Assembly: GCF_005222835.1 (NCBI RefSeq)
Contig: NZ_STGA01000029.1
Location: 62,001-126,000, forward strand
Direction of reading: 5' to 3'
DNA: 64,000 nt
DNA from: Rhizobium sp. FKY42
GTDB taxonomy: Bacteria; Pseudomonadota; Alphaproteobacteria; Rhizobiales; Rhizobiaceae
Shown here: positions 19,318 to 28,172 of the stretch, piece by piece
Layout: each line of letters begins with the position of its first letter
How positions within the stretch are numbered: position 1 is the first letter of the stretch
Translations under genes and position numbers: made by a program
Notes under the pieces: model-generated
What the model saw: only the letters and a program-made list of their open reading frames with translations
The model's database searches: none
What the model was told of the DNA's origin: nothing

Positions 19318-21738
19318 ATGACGAATACAGCGTCGGCGCATCAGGACGGAAGTATTTATCCGGTTCTGCCTCTGCGCGATATTGTGGTTTTCCCCCACAT
19401 GATCGTACCTCTGTTCGTCGGGCGCGAGAAATCCATCCGCGCACTGGAAGAGGTTATGGGTTCCGATAAGCAGATCATGCTTGTCACCCAGATCAACGCG
19501 GGCGACGACGATCCGGAACCGTCTGCAATCCACAAGGTTGGTACGGTTGCGAATGTGCTGCAGTTGCTCAAGCTGCCAGATGGTACCGTCAAGGTGCTGG
19601 TCGAGGGGCGTGCGCGTGCGGAGATTTCCGATTATACTGATCGGGAAGAATTCTATGAGGCGCAAGCCAGCATTCTCAGCGAGCCGGTCGAAGATCCGGT
19701 GGAGGTTGAGGCCCTTGCACGTTCAGTGGTATCGGAATTCGAAAACTACGTGAAGCTGAACAAGAAGATTTCGCCTGAAGTCGTCGGCGCCGCGAGCCAG
19801 ATTGAGGACTATTCGAAACTCGCAGATACTGTTGCCTCGCACCTGTCCATCAAGATCACCGAGAAGCAGGAAATGCTGGAAACGGTGAGCGTGAAGATGC
19901 GGCTTGAAAAAGCGCTCGGCTTCATGGAAGGCGAAATCTCGGTACTTCAGGTCGAGAAGCGCATCCGTTCGCGCGTAAAGCGTCAAATGGAAAAGACGCA
20001 ACGCGAATATTACCTGAATGAACAGATGAAGGCGATCCAGAAGGAGCTCGGCGACGGTGAAGACGGTCGTGACGAGATGGCCGAACTGGAAGAGCGCATC
20101 AACAAGACAAAGCTCTCCAAGGAGGCCCGCGAAAAGGCGGAAGCCGAGCTGAAGAAGCTGCGCCAGATGAGCCCCATGTCTGCCGAAGCGACCGTTGTTC
20201 GCAACTATCTCGATTGGCTGCTGACTATTCCTTGGAACAAGAAGTCGAAGGTCAAGATCGATCTGCACAACGCGGAAAAGATCCTGGATCAGGACCACTT
20301 CGGTCTCGACAAGGTCAAGGAGCGTATCGTCGAGTATCTCGCAGTCCAGGCCCGTGCGACGAAGATCAAGGGGCCAATCCTGTGCCTCGTCGGCCCTCCT
20401 GGCGTCGGCAAGACCTCGCTCGCACAGTCAATCGCCAAGGCAACCGGCCGCGAATATGTGCGCATGGCCCTGGGCGGCGTGCGAGATGAGGCTGAGATTC
20501 GTGGTCACCGCCGCACCTATATCGGCTCCATGCCAGGTAAGGTCGTACAGTCGATGAAGAAGGCCAAGCGGTCGAACCCGCTCTTCCTGCTCGACGAGAT
20601 CGACAAGATGGGCATGGACTTCCGTGGCGATCCGTCCTCGGCTCTTCTCGAAGTCCTCGACCCGGCTCAGAACTCCACCTTCATGGATCACTACCTGGAA
20701 GTGGAATATGATCTCTCGGACGTGATGTTCATCACGACCGCGAATACGCTGAACATCCCTGCTCCACTCATGGACCGCATGGAGATCATCCGTATCGCCG
20801 GTTATACGGAAGATGAGAAGCGCGAGATCGCCAAGCGCCATCTGCTGCCGAAGTCCATCAAGGAGCACGCGTTGAAGCCGGAAGAGTTTTCCGTCAGCGA
20901 CGACGCCCTGACCTCGGTCATTCAGCAGTACACGCGTGAAGCCGGCGTCCGTAACTTCGAACGTGAATTGATGAAACTCGCACGTAAGGCCGTGACGGAG
21001 ATCATCAAGGGCAATACGAAGACCGTCGAGGTCACGGCTGCGAACATTCACGATTATCTGGGCGTTCCACGGTTCCGCCACGGTGAAGCAGAGCGTGAAG
21101 ATCAGGTTGGTGTCGTCACCGGTCTTGCCTGGACCGAGGTCGGGGGCGAATTGCTGACGATCGAAGGCGTTATGATGCCGGGCAAGGGTCGCATGACTGT
21201 GACCGGTAACCTGAAGGATGTCATGAAGGAATCGATTTCTGCAGCGGCATCCTATGTTCGCTCGCGTGCCGTCGATTTTGGAATCAAGCCGCCGCTTTTC
21301 GACAAGTCGGACATCCATGTCCATGTTCCAGAAGGGGCAACCCCCAAGGACGGTCCGTCCGCTGGTATCGCAATGGCAACCGCCATCGTGTCCATCATGA
21401 CGGGAATTCCGATCTCCAAGGATGTCGCCATGACGGGTGAAGTCACCCTGCGTGGCCGTGTTCTGCCAATCGGCGGTCTGAAGGAAAAGCTCCTTGCTGC
21501 ACTGCGCGGTGGCATCAAGAAGGTTCTTATCCCGGAAGAAAACGCCAAGGATCTGGCGGATATCCCGGACAACGTTAAGAACAACATGGAGATTATCCCT
21601 GTATCGCGGATGGGTGAGGTTCTGGAGCATGCGCTCCTGCGTAAACCGGAACCTATCGAATGGGATGGAACGGTCGAAACGACGGTCATTGCTGCGGTTG
21701 ACGGCAGCGACGATACGGGTGCGACTGTCGCCCATTGA
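19318..21738 (+). CDS. lon: ATP-dependent endopeptidase La
   Basis: Lon is a single-chain AAA+ serine protease that removes misfolded proteins and short-lived regulators; in alphaproteobacteria it also degrades cell-cycle factors such as CcrM and DnaA. The 806-residue protein has the LON substrate-binding domain (residues 10-205), a coiled coil (about 210-280), Walker A GPPGVGKT (359-366), Walker [10 protein letters not shown], and the Ser-Lys dyad S681 (DGPSAGIA) and K724 ([14 protein letters not shown]). The ATG at 19318 has an AAAGGAAA site; a GTG five codons earlier overlaps it. It is flanked by terminators and followed by hupB, as in many proteobacteria. Confidence 0.98.
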   Translation: MTNTASAHQDGSIYPVLPLRDIVVFPHMIVPLFVGREKSIRALEEVMGSDKQIMLVTQINAGDDDPEPSAIHKVGTVANVLQLLKLPDGTVKVLVEGRARAEISDYTDREEFYEAQASILSEPVEDPVEVEALARSVVSEFENYVKLNKKISPEVVGAASQIEDYSKLADTVASHLSIKITEKQEMLETVSVKMRLEKALGFMEGEISVLQVEKRIRSRVKRQMEKTQREYYLNEQMKAIQKELGDGEDGRDEMAELEERINKTKLSKEAREKAEAELKKLRQMSPMSAEATVVRNYLDWLLTIPWNKKSKVKIDLHNAEKILDQDHFGLDKVKERIVEYLAVQARATKIKGPILCLVGPPGVGKTSLAQSIAKATGREYVRMALGGVRDEAEIRGHRRTYIGSMPGKVVQSMKKAKRSNPLFLLDEIDKMGMDFRGDPSSALLEVLDPAQNSTFMDHYLEVEYDLSDVMFITTANTLNIPAPLMDRMEIIRIAGYTEDEKREIAKRHLLPKSIKEHALKPEEFSVSDDALTSVIQQYTREAGVRNFERELMKLARKAVTEIIKGNTKTVEVTAANIHDYLGVPRFRHGEAEREDQVGVVTGLAWTEVGGELLTIEGVMMPGKGRMTVTGNLKDVMKESISAAASYVRSRAVDFGIKPPLFDKSDIHVHVPEGATPKDGPSAGIAMATAIVSIMTGIPISKDVAMTGEVTLRGRVLPIGGLKEKLLAALRGGIKKVLIPEENAKDLADIPDNVKNNMEIIPVSRMGEVLEHALLRKPEPIEWDGTVETTVIAAVDGSDDTGATVAH

Positions 21739-21772
21739 GCATCATAGGGTGTAGATTATGCACCTCTTGTGG

Positions 21773-21803
21773 AAAAAGGCCGGTATTTCACCGGCCTTTT
21801 TTG
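21773..21803 (+). terminator. Intrinsic terminator after lon
   Basis: AAAAAGGCCGG (21773-21783), loop TATTTCA, CCGGCCTTTTTT (21791-21802): a perfect GC stem with a run of six T, 35 bases after the lon stop. The A run on the other side would let it work on the minus strand as well. Confidence 0.9.
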
Positions 21804-21926
21804 TGAAAACTGCTGGAAGCCCCTTGTTTTTCAGGCAATCGCAGAGCTTTTGGTTGGGCGAAGGGCGGCATGAATCGTTGCCCCGACTAGGTCCATTTGT
21901 GTGAAACCATTGAAAGGGGTGGAAAC

Positions 21927-22202
21927 ATGAACAAGAACGAATTGGTATCCGCCGTTGCTGAAAAGGCCGGTCTGTCCAAGGCAGACGCCGCATCGGCTGT
22001 TGACGCAGTTCTCGATGCCGTTCAGGCTGAACTGAAGAACGGTGGCGATGTTCGTCTCGCAGGCTTCGGTAGCTTTTCCGTATCGCGCCGCGAAGCTTCG
22101 AAGGGCCGTAATCCATCGACCGGCGCTGAAGTAGACATCCCGGCTCGCAACGTTCCGAAGTTCTCGGCCGGTAAGGGCCTGAAGGACGCCGTAAACAGCT
22201 AA
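21927..22202 (+). CDS. hupB: DNA-binding protein HU
   Basis: HU is a small histone-like dimer that bends and compacts DNA without sequence specificity. The 91-residue protein has the family arm and signature GFGSFSVSRREASKGRNPST followed by IPARNVPKFSAGKGLKDAVN. The start at 21927 (MNKNELVSAVAEKAGL) follows an AAAGGGGTGGAAAC ribosome region. It lies just after lon and has its own terminator at 22250, so it is probably its own transcription unit. Confidence 0.97.
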   Translation: MNKNELVSAVAEKAGLSKADAASAVDAVLDAVQAELKNGGDVRLAGFGSFSVSRREASKGRNPSTGAEVDIPARNVPKFSAGKGLKDAVNS

Positions 22203-22249
22203 GGCTGTCTAGCATGCGTTTGCAGAAACGCAGCTGTTTTGAATATCCG

Positions 22250-22275
22250 AGCCCGGCCATTGCGCCGGGCTTTCC
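22250..22275 (+). terminator. Intrinsic terminator after hupB
   Basis: AGCCCGG (22250-22256) pairs with CCGGGCT (22265-22271), followed by TTCC. A second small hairpin, GCGTTT-GCAG-AAACGC (22216-22231), lies just after the hupB stop. The T run is short, so strength is uncertain. Confidence 0.55.
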
Positions 22276-22359
22276 ATTTGATGGCGAACCGTTGACTTGT
22301 TATCGATGTGACCACGTGGTCGACAGTTGATTGCGGCCAGCAGTAACGACGGATATCTC

Positions 22360-23256
22360 ATGAACGCCCACCAGCCGAAAAGCCTGATCCGCTCTCCTGC
22401 CATATTGGGCGCGCTCTTCATGATCCTGGCGGGGATGGTGTTTGCAGCGATCAATGTCCTAACCCAATGGCTGGCTATGGTGCTGCACTTTCCAGCCTCC
22501 TCCATGGCGTTCTGGCAATATGCCATTGCAACAGCATTCTCCCTGCCCTTGCTGATCAAGCTCGGCATTCGGGCAATGCGGACGCGCCATCCGGTCCGCC
22601 ACGTGCTTCGCGTTGTTCTGGCTGCCCTCGGAGTTCAGGCTTGGGCCTATGGTCTGGTCACTGTCCCGATCTGGCAGGCAATTGCCCTTGTCATGACGTC
22701 GCCGTTTTTCGTGATCATCGGCGCCCGTCTGTTTCTGGGCGAGACTGTCGGTCTGCACCGTTGGTCGGCAACCGCAATCGGCTTCACAGGCGCCATGATC
22801 ATTCTTCAACCTTGGGCCGATAGCTTTTCAGCGACCGCGCTCCTGCCTGTGCTTGCTGCTCTCCTTTGGGGCGGTTCATCCTTGATCATGAAGAACCTGA
22901 CGCACCATGAACCGGCCGAGACCGTCACGATCTGGCTGTTCGTGCTGCTGACACCCATCAATGCCGCTCTGGCCTTCGGTACCGGCTTTGCTCTCCCGCA
23001 AGCCTCCTCGCTGTGGCTTCTTGTTCTGGCGGGCTTTCTCACCGCCATCGGGCAATATCTGCTCACGCTTGCCTATAGTGTGGCCGACGCCGCTTACGTA
23101 CAGCCGTTCGATGACCTGAAGCTGCCGCTCAACGTGCTCGCGGGCTGGGTGGTGTTTAGTTATGCGCCGAGCGGTTATCTGTGGCTCGGCGCACTGCTTA
23201 TTCTGGGGGCGTCGTTGTCGCTGATGCTGAAAGAGGCACGACAGCAGCAGCGGTGA
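22360..23256 (+). CDS. EamA/DMT-family inner membrane transporter
   Basis: A 298-residue membrane protein with about ten hydrophobic helices arranged as two EamA repeats (roughly residues 15-145 and 155-295), typical of drug/metabolite transporters that export amino acids, nucleosides or other small metabolites. The substrate cannot be told from sequence. I chose the ATG at 22360 (MNAHQPKSLIRSPAILGAL); a TTG 11 codons upstream is also in frame. Its TGA stop directly abuts the stop of the convergent cupin gene (TGA|TCA), leaving no intergenic base. Confidence 0.85.
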   Translation: MNAHQPKSLIRSPAILGALFMILAGMVFAAINVLTQWLAMVLHFPASSMAFWQYAIATAFSLPLLIKLGIRAMRTRHPVRHVLRVVLAALGVQAWAYGLVTVPIWQAIALVMTSPFFVIIGARLFLGETVGLHRWSATAIGFTGAMIILQPWADSFSATALLPVLAALLWGGSSLIMKNLTHHEPAETVTIWLFVLLTPINAALAFGTGFALPQASSLWLLVLAGFLTAIGQYLLTLAYSVADAAYVQPFDDLKLPLNVLAGWVVFSYAPSGYLWLGALLILGASLSLMLKEARQQQR

Positions 23257-23601
23257 TCACAGTCGAATCACGTAGTCCTTGCGAGTCGTTTCAATGACTT
23301 CCCAGGTTCCCTTGAACCCTGGCCTGAGGATCAGCCTGTCGCCCGCCTTGAGATGAATGGGCGCGCCATCATCCGGGGTCACGACCGAATGGCCTTCCAG
23401 AATATGGAAATACTCCCATTCGTCATAACGGATACGCCATTTGCCGGGCGTTGACTCCCAAATCCCGGCGTAGACGCCGCCATCCGCTTCTTCGATATTC
23501 CATGTCCGGAACCGCGGTTCGCCGGAAATCAGACGGTCGGGCGCAGGCGCGCCCTCCTCCGGCTGAATGGATGTAAAATCAAAACGGACGACGTCTTTCA
23601 T
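23257..23601 (-). CDS. Cupin domain protein (DUF861/Cupin_3 type)
   Basis: A 114-residue single-domain beta-barrel of the Cupin_3 family. The core W-E-Y-F-H-I-L-E-G-H segment followed by HLKAGDRLILRPGFKGTWEV matches proteins related to the ureidoglycine aminohydrolase cupins, many of which have unknown substrates. The residues RYDEWEYFHILEGHSVV carry the metal-site positions, but only part of the usual histidine set is present. It ends against the EamA transporter gene and begins 7 bases after the sulfhydrylase gene on the same strand, so it is probably co-transcribed with it. Confidence 0.82.
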   Translation of the reverse strand: MKDVVRFDFTSIQPEEGAPAPDRLISGEPRFRTWNIEEADGGVYAGIWESTPGKWRIRYDEWEYFHILEGHSVVTPDDGAPIHLKAGDRLILRPGFKGTWEVIETTRKDYVIRL

Positions 23602-23608
23602 TTTATTC

Positions 23609-24892
23609 TCAGACCTTCGTGAGCGATTGTTCGAGATCAGCGATGATATCCTTCACATCCTCGATGCCGATCGACAAGCGCACGACGTCCGGCCCTGCCC
23701 CGGCAGCGATCTGCTGTTCGGGCGTCAACTGTCGATGGGTGGTTGAAGCGGGGTGAATGACCAGCGAACGGGTATCGCCGATGTTTGCCAAATGCGAAAG
23801 AAGCTTCAACCCTTCGACAAACGTCTTGCCAGCCTCGTAGCCGCCCTTCAGGCCGAAGGTGAAGACCGCACCAGCACCCGATGGTGAATAGCGTTGCTGC
23901 AGACCATGATTCGCATCATCCTCCAGCCCTGCATAGGAGACCCAGGACACCTTATCGTGTTTTTTCAGCCACCTCGCCACCGCCAGGGCGTTGTCGCAAT
24001 GCCTTTGCATGCGAAGCGGAAGTGTCTCGATACCGGTCAGGAGCATGAAGCAGTTGAAGGGTGAAATTGCCGGGCCTAGATCGCGCAGGCCAAGGACGCG
24101 GCAGGCGATGGCAAAAGCAAAATTTCCGAACGTCTGATGCAGTACAACACCCGCGTATTCAGGCCGCGGCTCGGACAGCATCGGATAACGCCCTGATGCG
24201 GACCAGTCGAAGGTGCCTCCGTCTACAATGATACCGCCCATTGAATTGCCATGCCCGCCGAGGAACTTGGTCAGGGAGTGCACGACGATGTCGGCTCCGT
24301 GTTCAAGGGGACGAACCAGATAGGGGCTGGCCATGGTGTTATCCACGATCAATGGAAGGCCGTGCTTCTGAGCGACCTCTGCAATCGCCGCAATGTCCAC
24401 GAAGGTGCCGCCGGGGTTGGCAAGGCTTTCGATAAAGATTGCCTGTGTGTTCTCGTCGACTTGGGCGGAGAAGCTTTGCGGATCGGCAGGATCTGCCCAA
24501 CGTACCTCCCAGCCAAAATTCTTGAAGGCGTGCCCGAACTGATTGATGGATCCGCCGTAGAGTCGGCGTGCCGCGACGAAATTGCTGCCGGGCTTCATGA
24601 TCGTATGAAAGACGATCATCTGCGCTGCGTGGCCCGAGGCGACGGCAAGAGCAGCGGTACCGCCTTCCAGTGCCGCAACCTTCTCCTCCAGCACCGCCTG
24701 AGTGGGGTTCATGATTCGCGTATAGATGTTGCCAAACTGCTGTAGCCCAAAAAGGGCTGCCGCATGATCGGCACTTTCGAATACGTAGGACGCTGTCTGG
24801 TAAATGGGCGTCACTCGGGCGCCTGTGGCCGGATCAGGCTTTGCGCCTGCATGAATCGCAAGTGTGGAAAAGCCAGGATTGGCGGATGTCAT
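23609..24892 (-). CDS. O-acetylhomoserine aminocarboxypropyltransferase (sulfhydrylase)
   Basis: A 427-residue PLP enzyme of the Cys/Met metabolism family (MetY/MetZ type) that makes homocysteine from O-acetylhomoserine and sulfide. The PLP lysine is K209 in VVHSLTKFLGGHGNSMGG. The N-terminus STLAIHAGAKPDPATGARVTPIYQTASY and the segment YTRIMNPTQAVLEEKVAALEGG are characteristic of the O-acetylhomoserine group. The ATG at 24892 is 8 bases after a GGGAGG ribosome site; 32 more in-frame codons upstream are not family-like. I looked for a SAM riboswitch in the 5' region and could not support one. Confidence 0.92.
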   Translation of the reverse strand: MTSANPGFSTLAIHAGAKPDPATGARVTPIYQTASYVFESADHAAALFGLQQFGNIYTRIMNPTQAVLEEKVAALEGGTAALAVASGHAAQMIVFHTIMKPGSNFVAARRLYGGSINQFGHAFKNFGWEVRWADPADPQSFSAQVDENTQAIFIESLANPGGTFVDIAAIAEVAQKHGLPLIVDNTMASPYLVRPLEHGADIVVHSLTKFLGGHGNSMGGIIVDGGTFDWSASGRYPMLSEPRPEYAGVVLHQTFGNFAFAIACRVLGLRDLGPAISPFNCFMLLTGIETLPLRMQRHCDNALAVARWLKKHDKVSWVSYAGLEDDANHGLQQRYSPSGAGAVFTFGLKGGYEAGKTFVEGLKLLSHLANIGDTRSLVIHPASTTHRQLTPEQQIAAGAGPDVVRLSIGIEDVKDIIADLEQSLTKV

Positions 24893-25134
24893 GTTTGTTC
24901 CTCCCTTGAACAGGATTCGCCGTTTTCGGCTGACCATAGCAGCACTATAGACAGCGACATACTCCGGCGACAAACCGGCTAGGGGCATTAACTGTACCTG
25001 CGCTGAAAATATTTTGAGGCGCCTCGCCCGTTACAATGGGTCGAGTTTCCTGCCCCGCTGAGAACTTGATCCGGATCAAGGTGCTTGCTCACAGACGTGC
25101 CACACTGCAGGCCGGATCGTCAGGAGGCATCAGC

Positions 25135-25557
25135 ATGGCTATGAACGAAGCATCGGGAAGTTTCGCAGCGCGATTGTCGCATCTCTACGGAAATATTCGC
25201 AACTGTTTCCGAACCTTATCGGAATTGGATGATCTGGCCCCTGAACTGCAGAAGGAGATTGCGGCCGATCTGGGAATCGACCGTCATCAACTGCTGGAAT
25301 TGAACCGCTTGGCCGCGAATGGCGCGGAAGAAATGGAACGGTTGATGCATGCACTGCATATCGATCCGGTTGAAGTGCGCCTCCTTTCGCCAAACCAGTT
25401 CCGCAATATGCAATCGAATTGCTCGCACTGCGCGTCGAAAGACCAATGCCGACATGATCTTGCCGCGCACCAGGCACCAGAAAACTTTGCCTCCTATTGC
25501 TTGAATGCAAGCGAGATGAACGCGCTTAGAGTGCAGCCGGATTTGCTCGTAGACTAG
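25135..25557 (+). CDS. DUF6455-type cysteine-containing protein
   Basis: A 140-residue cytoplasmic protein of unknown function that resembles the DUF6455 family. After a helical N-terminal half (residues 1-85), the C-terminal part has four cysteines: CSHC, then five residues later DQC, then SYC about 17 residues on. This spacing suggests a bound metal ion or iron-sulfur cluster, which is inference. The start at 25135 (MAMNEASGSF) is 8 bases after an AGGAGG site. It stands between divergent and convergent neighbours and seems monocistronic. Confidence 0.75.
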   Translation: MAMNEASGSFAARLSHLYGNIRNCFRTLSELDDLAPELQKEIAADLGIDRHQLLELNRLAANGAEEMERLMHALHIDPVEVRLLSPNQFRNMQSNCSHCASKDQCRHDLAAHQAPENFASYCLNASEMNALRVQPDLLVD

Positions 25558-25585
25558 CGCTCTGGGGCCTCTCAGTCCTGTCGAT

Positions 25586-26029
25586 TCAATGCGCGGGATG
25601 ATGTCCGAGGAGCCGTGGATATTCGATTGCCGGGCAACGATCCATGACAACCTGCAAACCCGCCTGTTCTGCCCGCAGGGCCGAACTTTCTTCGGTTACA
25701 CCCAACTGGGTCCAGAGGACTTTTGGGCGCGGCGAAAGCGCAAGTGCTTCATCGACAACTTCAGCCAGATATTCCGAGGCACGGAAGACATCGATCATGT
25801 CGATCTGTTCGGGAATATCGGCCAGGTGACCATACACCTTCTGGCCAAGAATTGTCTTGCCAGCCTGACCCGGATTGACGGGAATGACGTGATACCCCTT
25901 GGAGAGCAAAAAGCCCATCACGCCATGGCTGGGCCGGCCCGGATTGGGAGACGCACCCACCAGTGCGATTGATTTAACGGATTTCAAGATGTCCGTCAGA
26001 TAGCCGTCGTCGTAGAGATTGTGATCCAT
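25586..26029 (-). CDS. CoA-binding domain protein (YccU type)
   Basis: A 147-residue Rossmann-fold protein of the CoA_binding_2 family. The nucleotide-binding N-terminal segment SIALVGASPNPGRPSHGVMG and the C-terminal QAGLQVVMDRCPAIEYPRL are typical; stand-alone members bind CoA in vitro but their role in the cell is unclear. The ATG at 26029 (MDHNLYDDG) follows GGAGGA; another start codon 15 bases upstream is in frame. It is convergent with the DUF6455 gene, 28 bases away. Confidence 0.85.
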   Translation of the reverse strand: MDHNLYDDGYLTDILKSVKSIALVGASPNPGRPSHGVMGFLLSKGYHVIPVNPGQAGKTILGQKVYGHLADIPEQIDMIDVFRASEYLAEVVDEALALSPRPKVLWTQLGVTEESSALRAEQAGLQVVMDRCPAIEYPRLLGHHPAH

Positions 26030-26119
26030 TGCGTGATCCTCCACAGCATCAGTTCATGCTCTTGGCTGAGAAACAGTTTGCGCTATTTAGGTTCCACAAG
26101 GCTTAAAAGGAATGATCAA

Positions 26120-26470
26120 ATGCAAGTTCACTGTTTGATTGCCGCAAGCGTCGCGTTTTTGACTATCGCAAGCAGCCAACCAGCGGCCGCCATATCACGT
26201 TATAACTCGACATCCATGACATGCGCGGCAGCGCAGGAGCGTATTGCACGCGAAGGCGCGGTTATCTTCCGCTACCCAGGACGAACCGGGATGACACTCT
26301 ATGATCGCTATGTTTCGAGCGACCGCTATTGCGCCGGCGGCGAGTACGCAAAGCCCGATAGCATTCCGACCAAAGATGTTCGCAACTGCCCTGTCCGTCA
26401 GTGCGAAATGCGCCCTTCCCCCGGAGACTGCGACAGTTTTCTGGACGAAGGATGTTTTGGTTGGCGATAA
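26120..26470 (+). CDS. Exported cysteine-rich protein, function unknown
   Basis: A 116-residue protein starting MQVHCLIAASVAFLTIASSQ with a signal peptide probably cleaved after PAAA. The mature part has six cysteines (in MTCAAA, RYCAGG, NCPVRQC, GDCDS and GCFG), enough for three disulfides, and many aromatic and arginine residues. I recognise no enzyme motif; similar small periplasmic proteins occur in rhizobia as hypotheticals. The start at 26120 has an AAAGGAA ribosome site; the longer upstream frame overlaps the CoA-binding gene. It ends 112 bases before the rplM promoter and looks like a single-gene unit. Confidence 0.7.
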   Translation: MQVHCLIAASVAFLTIASSQPAAAISRYNSTSMTCAAAQERIAREGAVIFRYPGRTGMTLYDRYVSSDRYCAGGEYAKPDSIPTKDVRNCPVRQCEMRPSPGDCDSFLDEGCFGWR

Positions 26471-26581
26471 ACCACGGCCTCCATGCAGCAGATTCAGTCG
26501 ATTTTTTGTGGTATCATAAAACCACAGCATCAACTAACTGATTTTATTGGATTTATTTCCGCGGCGCCAATTGCGGTTATC

Positions 26582-26610
26582 TTGACGTTGCCGGCATCTA
26601 CCCCTATAAG
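26582..26610 (+). promoter_or_regulatory. Vegetative promoter for rplM-rpsI
   Basis: TTGACG (26582-26587) and TATAAG (26605-26610) with an exact 17-base spacer match the housekeeping sigma consensus. It leaves a leader of about 120 bases before rplM, long enough for ribosomal-protein feedback control, though I see no defined structure. Confidence 0.75.
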
Positions 26611-26736
26611 CCGCTGCAGGTCGTGAAAGCGTGACTTTCGTGCCCTGTTGGCCTGTTCGCGGGTCAAAACCAAGCAACAAGAAACGCCCGAGATGAGGTC
26701 TCCTCGCTACGGGATCATGAAAAGAAGAGAGCACAT

Positions 26737-27201
26737 ATGTCTACCTTCGTACAGAAGCCCGCTGAGGTGGAGAAGAAGTGGGTGCTGATCGACGCCGAAG
26801 GCCTCGTTGTCGGACGCCTCGCTACCATCATCGCAAATCATCTTCGCGGCAAGCATAAGGCTACCTACACGCCTCACGTCGACGACGGCGACAACGTCAT
26901 CGTCATCAACGCTGAGAAGGTCGTCTTCACCGGCAAGAAGTACTCCGACAAGAAGTACTACTGGCACACCGGTTATCCGGGCGGCATCAAGGAGCGCACT
27001 GCACGCGCCATCATCGAAGGCCGCTTCCCTGAGCGCGTTCTCGAGAAGGCTGTTGAGCGCATGATTCCGCGCGGCCCGCTCGGCCGTCGCCAGATGAAGA
27101 ACCTGCGCGTTTATGCTGGCTCCAACCATCCGCATGAAGCACAGCAGCCGGTCACGCTCGATGTGGCCAAGCTCAGCAACAAGAACACAAGGAGCGCCTA
27201 A
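26737..27201 (+). CDS. rplM: 50S ribosomal protein L13
   Basis: L13 is an early-assembling protein of the large ribosomal subunit. The 154-residue product has the family features [20 protein letters not shown] at the start, HTGYPGG, and the signature segment [32 protein letters not shown] in pieces. rpsI follows after 2 bases, the conserved L13-S9 pair. A good promoter lies at 26582-26610. Confidence 0.98.
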   Translation: MSTFVQKPAEVEKKWVLIDAEGLVVGRLATIIANHLRGKHKATYTPHVDDGDNVIVINAEKVVFTGKKYSDKKYYWHTGYPGGIKERTARAIIEGRFPERVLEKAVERMIPRGPLGRRQMKNLRVYAGSNHPHEAQQPVTLDVAKLSNKNTRSA

Positions 27202-27203
27202 GC

Positions 27204-27671
27204 ATGGCTGACCTTTCTTCCCTGAAGGACCTCGGCGTCGCTGGTCAGGCTTCCGCTCCGGCACGTGAGCGCAAGGTTGATGCACAGGGCCGTTCCTATG
27301 CTACCGGCAAGCGCAAGAACGCTGTTGCCCGCGTATGGGTCAAGGCTGGTTCCGGCAAGATCATTGTCAACGGCAAGGACTATTCGGCATACTTCGCACG
27401 TCCGGTTCTGCAGATGATCCTGCAGCAGCCGATCGTTGCAGCTGCCCGCAATGGCCAGTTCGACATCATCGCAACCGTCGCTGGCGGCGGTCTTTCCGGT
27501 CAGGCCGGTGCCGTTCGTCACGGTATCTCCAAGGCTCTCACCTACTTCGAACCAGGCCTGCGCTCGGTTCTGAAGAAGGGTGGCTTCCTGACTCGCGACA
27601 GCCGCGTTGTCGAGCGTAAGAAGTACGGTAAGGCCAAGGCCCGCCGTTCGTTCCAGTTCTCGAAGCGCTAA
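27204..27671 (+). CDS. rpsI: 30S ribosomal protein S9
   Basis: S9 sits in the head of the small ribosomal subunit, where its C-terminal tail contacts P-site tRNA. The 155-residue product contains [20 protein letters not shown], the [19 protein letters not shown] signature and the basic end RRSFQFSKR, with the final Lys-Arg typical of S9. It has an N-terminal extension of about 25 residues, as usual in alphaproteobacteria. It is translationally close to rplM and followed by a strong terminator. Confidence 0.98.
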   Translation: MADLSSLKDLGVAGQASAPARERKVDAQGRSYATGKRKNAVARVWVKAGSGKIIVNGKDYSAYFARPVLQMILQQPIVAAARNGQFDIIATVAGGGLSGQAGAVRHGISKALTYFEPGLRSVLKKGGFLTRDSRVVERKKYGKAKARRSFQFSKR

Positions 27672-27697
27672 TCGCTTCTCCTGGATACTGGATTGGA

Positions 27698-27726
27698 AAG
27701 GCGGGGCTTCGGCTCCGCCTTTTTTC
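27698..27726 (+). terminator. Intrinsic terminator after rpsI
   Basis: AAAGGCGGGGC (27698-27708), TTCG loop, GCTCCGCC and six T (27721-27726). A UUCG-type tetraloop on a GC stem plus T run makes this a strong terminator for the rplM-rpsI transcript. Confidence 0.92.
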
Positions 27727-27820
27727 GTTATGGCTTCATCAATATTTCAGGCTTGTCCGAACAAACCATCTGGGCATCATCAGGCATTAATTCTAACGGG
27801 GCTTCTAACGGGAGATCACT

Positions 27821-28168
27821 ATGTCAGCGGAACCGAAAGATCGTTTCGCAGCGCTGCCAAAGCCACCCTATTTCGTGGTGGCTTTCAGTTCTCATCGAAC
27901 TGTTGGTGATTGCGGATACGCAGACATGGCCCAGACCATGCTGGATCTTGCCGAGCAGCAATCGGGCTATCTCGGCTATGAGAGCGTGCGCGGCGCCGAT
28001 GGATTTGGGATCACCAACTCCTACTGGATCGATGAGGCCAGCATCATTTCATGGAAACAGGTCGTAGATCATATTGCTGCGCAGGAACAGGGCCGGAGAG
28101 ACTGGTACGAGCGTTACGAGGTTCGGATCGCTCTCGTGCAGCGCGCCTATGGCTTCGTGAAGGATTGA
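27821..28168 (+). CDS. Antibiotic biosynthesis monooxygenase-fold (ABM) protein
   Basis: A 115-residue protein with a dimeric ferredoxin-like fold signature: a beta strand FVVAFSSHRT, a helix with MAQTMLDLAEQQSGYLGYESVRG, ISSYWID-type strand (NSYWIDEASI), then WKQVVDHIAAQEQGRRDWY. This pattern is common in small ABM-family proteins of unknown substrate, some of which act on heme or quinones. It precedes the agmatinase-family gene by 4 bases, so the two are likely co-expressed. Confidence 0.75.
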   Translation: MSAEPKDRFAALPKPPYFVVAFSSHRTVGDCGYADMAQTMLDLAEQQSGYLGYESVRGADGFGITNSYWIDEASIISWKQVVDHIAAQEQGRRDWYERYEVRIALVQRAYGFVKD

Positions 28169-28172
28169 TCCC

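Noticed and set aside
20428..21735. Open frame of 435 codons antisense to lon
   Set aside because: Shadow of lon; no domain, no ribosome site.
24893..25030. SAM-type riboswitch upstream of the O-acetylhomoserine sulfhydrylase gene
   Set aside because: I looked for SAM-II conserved elements on the minus strand and did not find the expected core; a covariance-model search would settle it.
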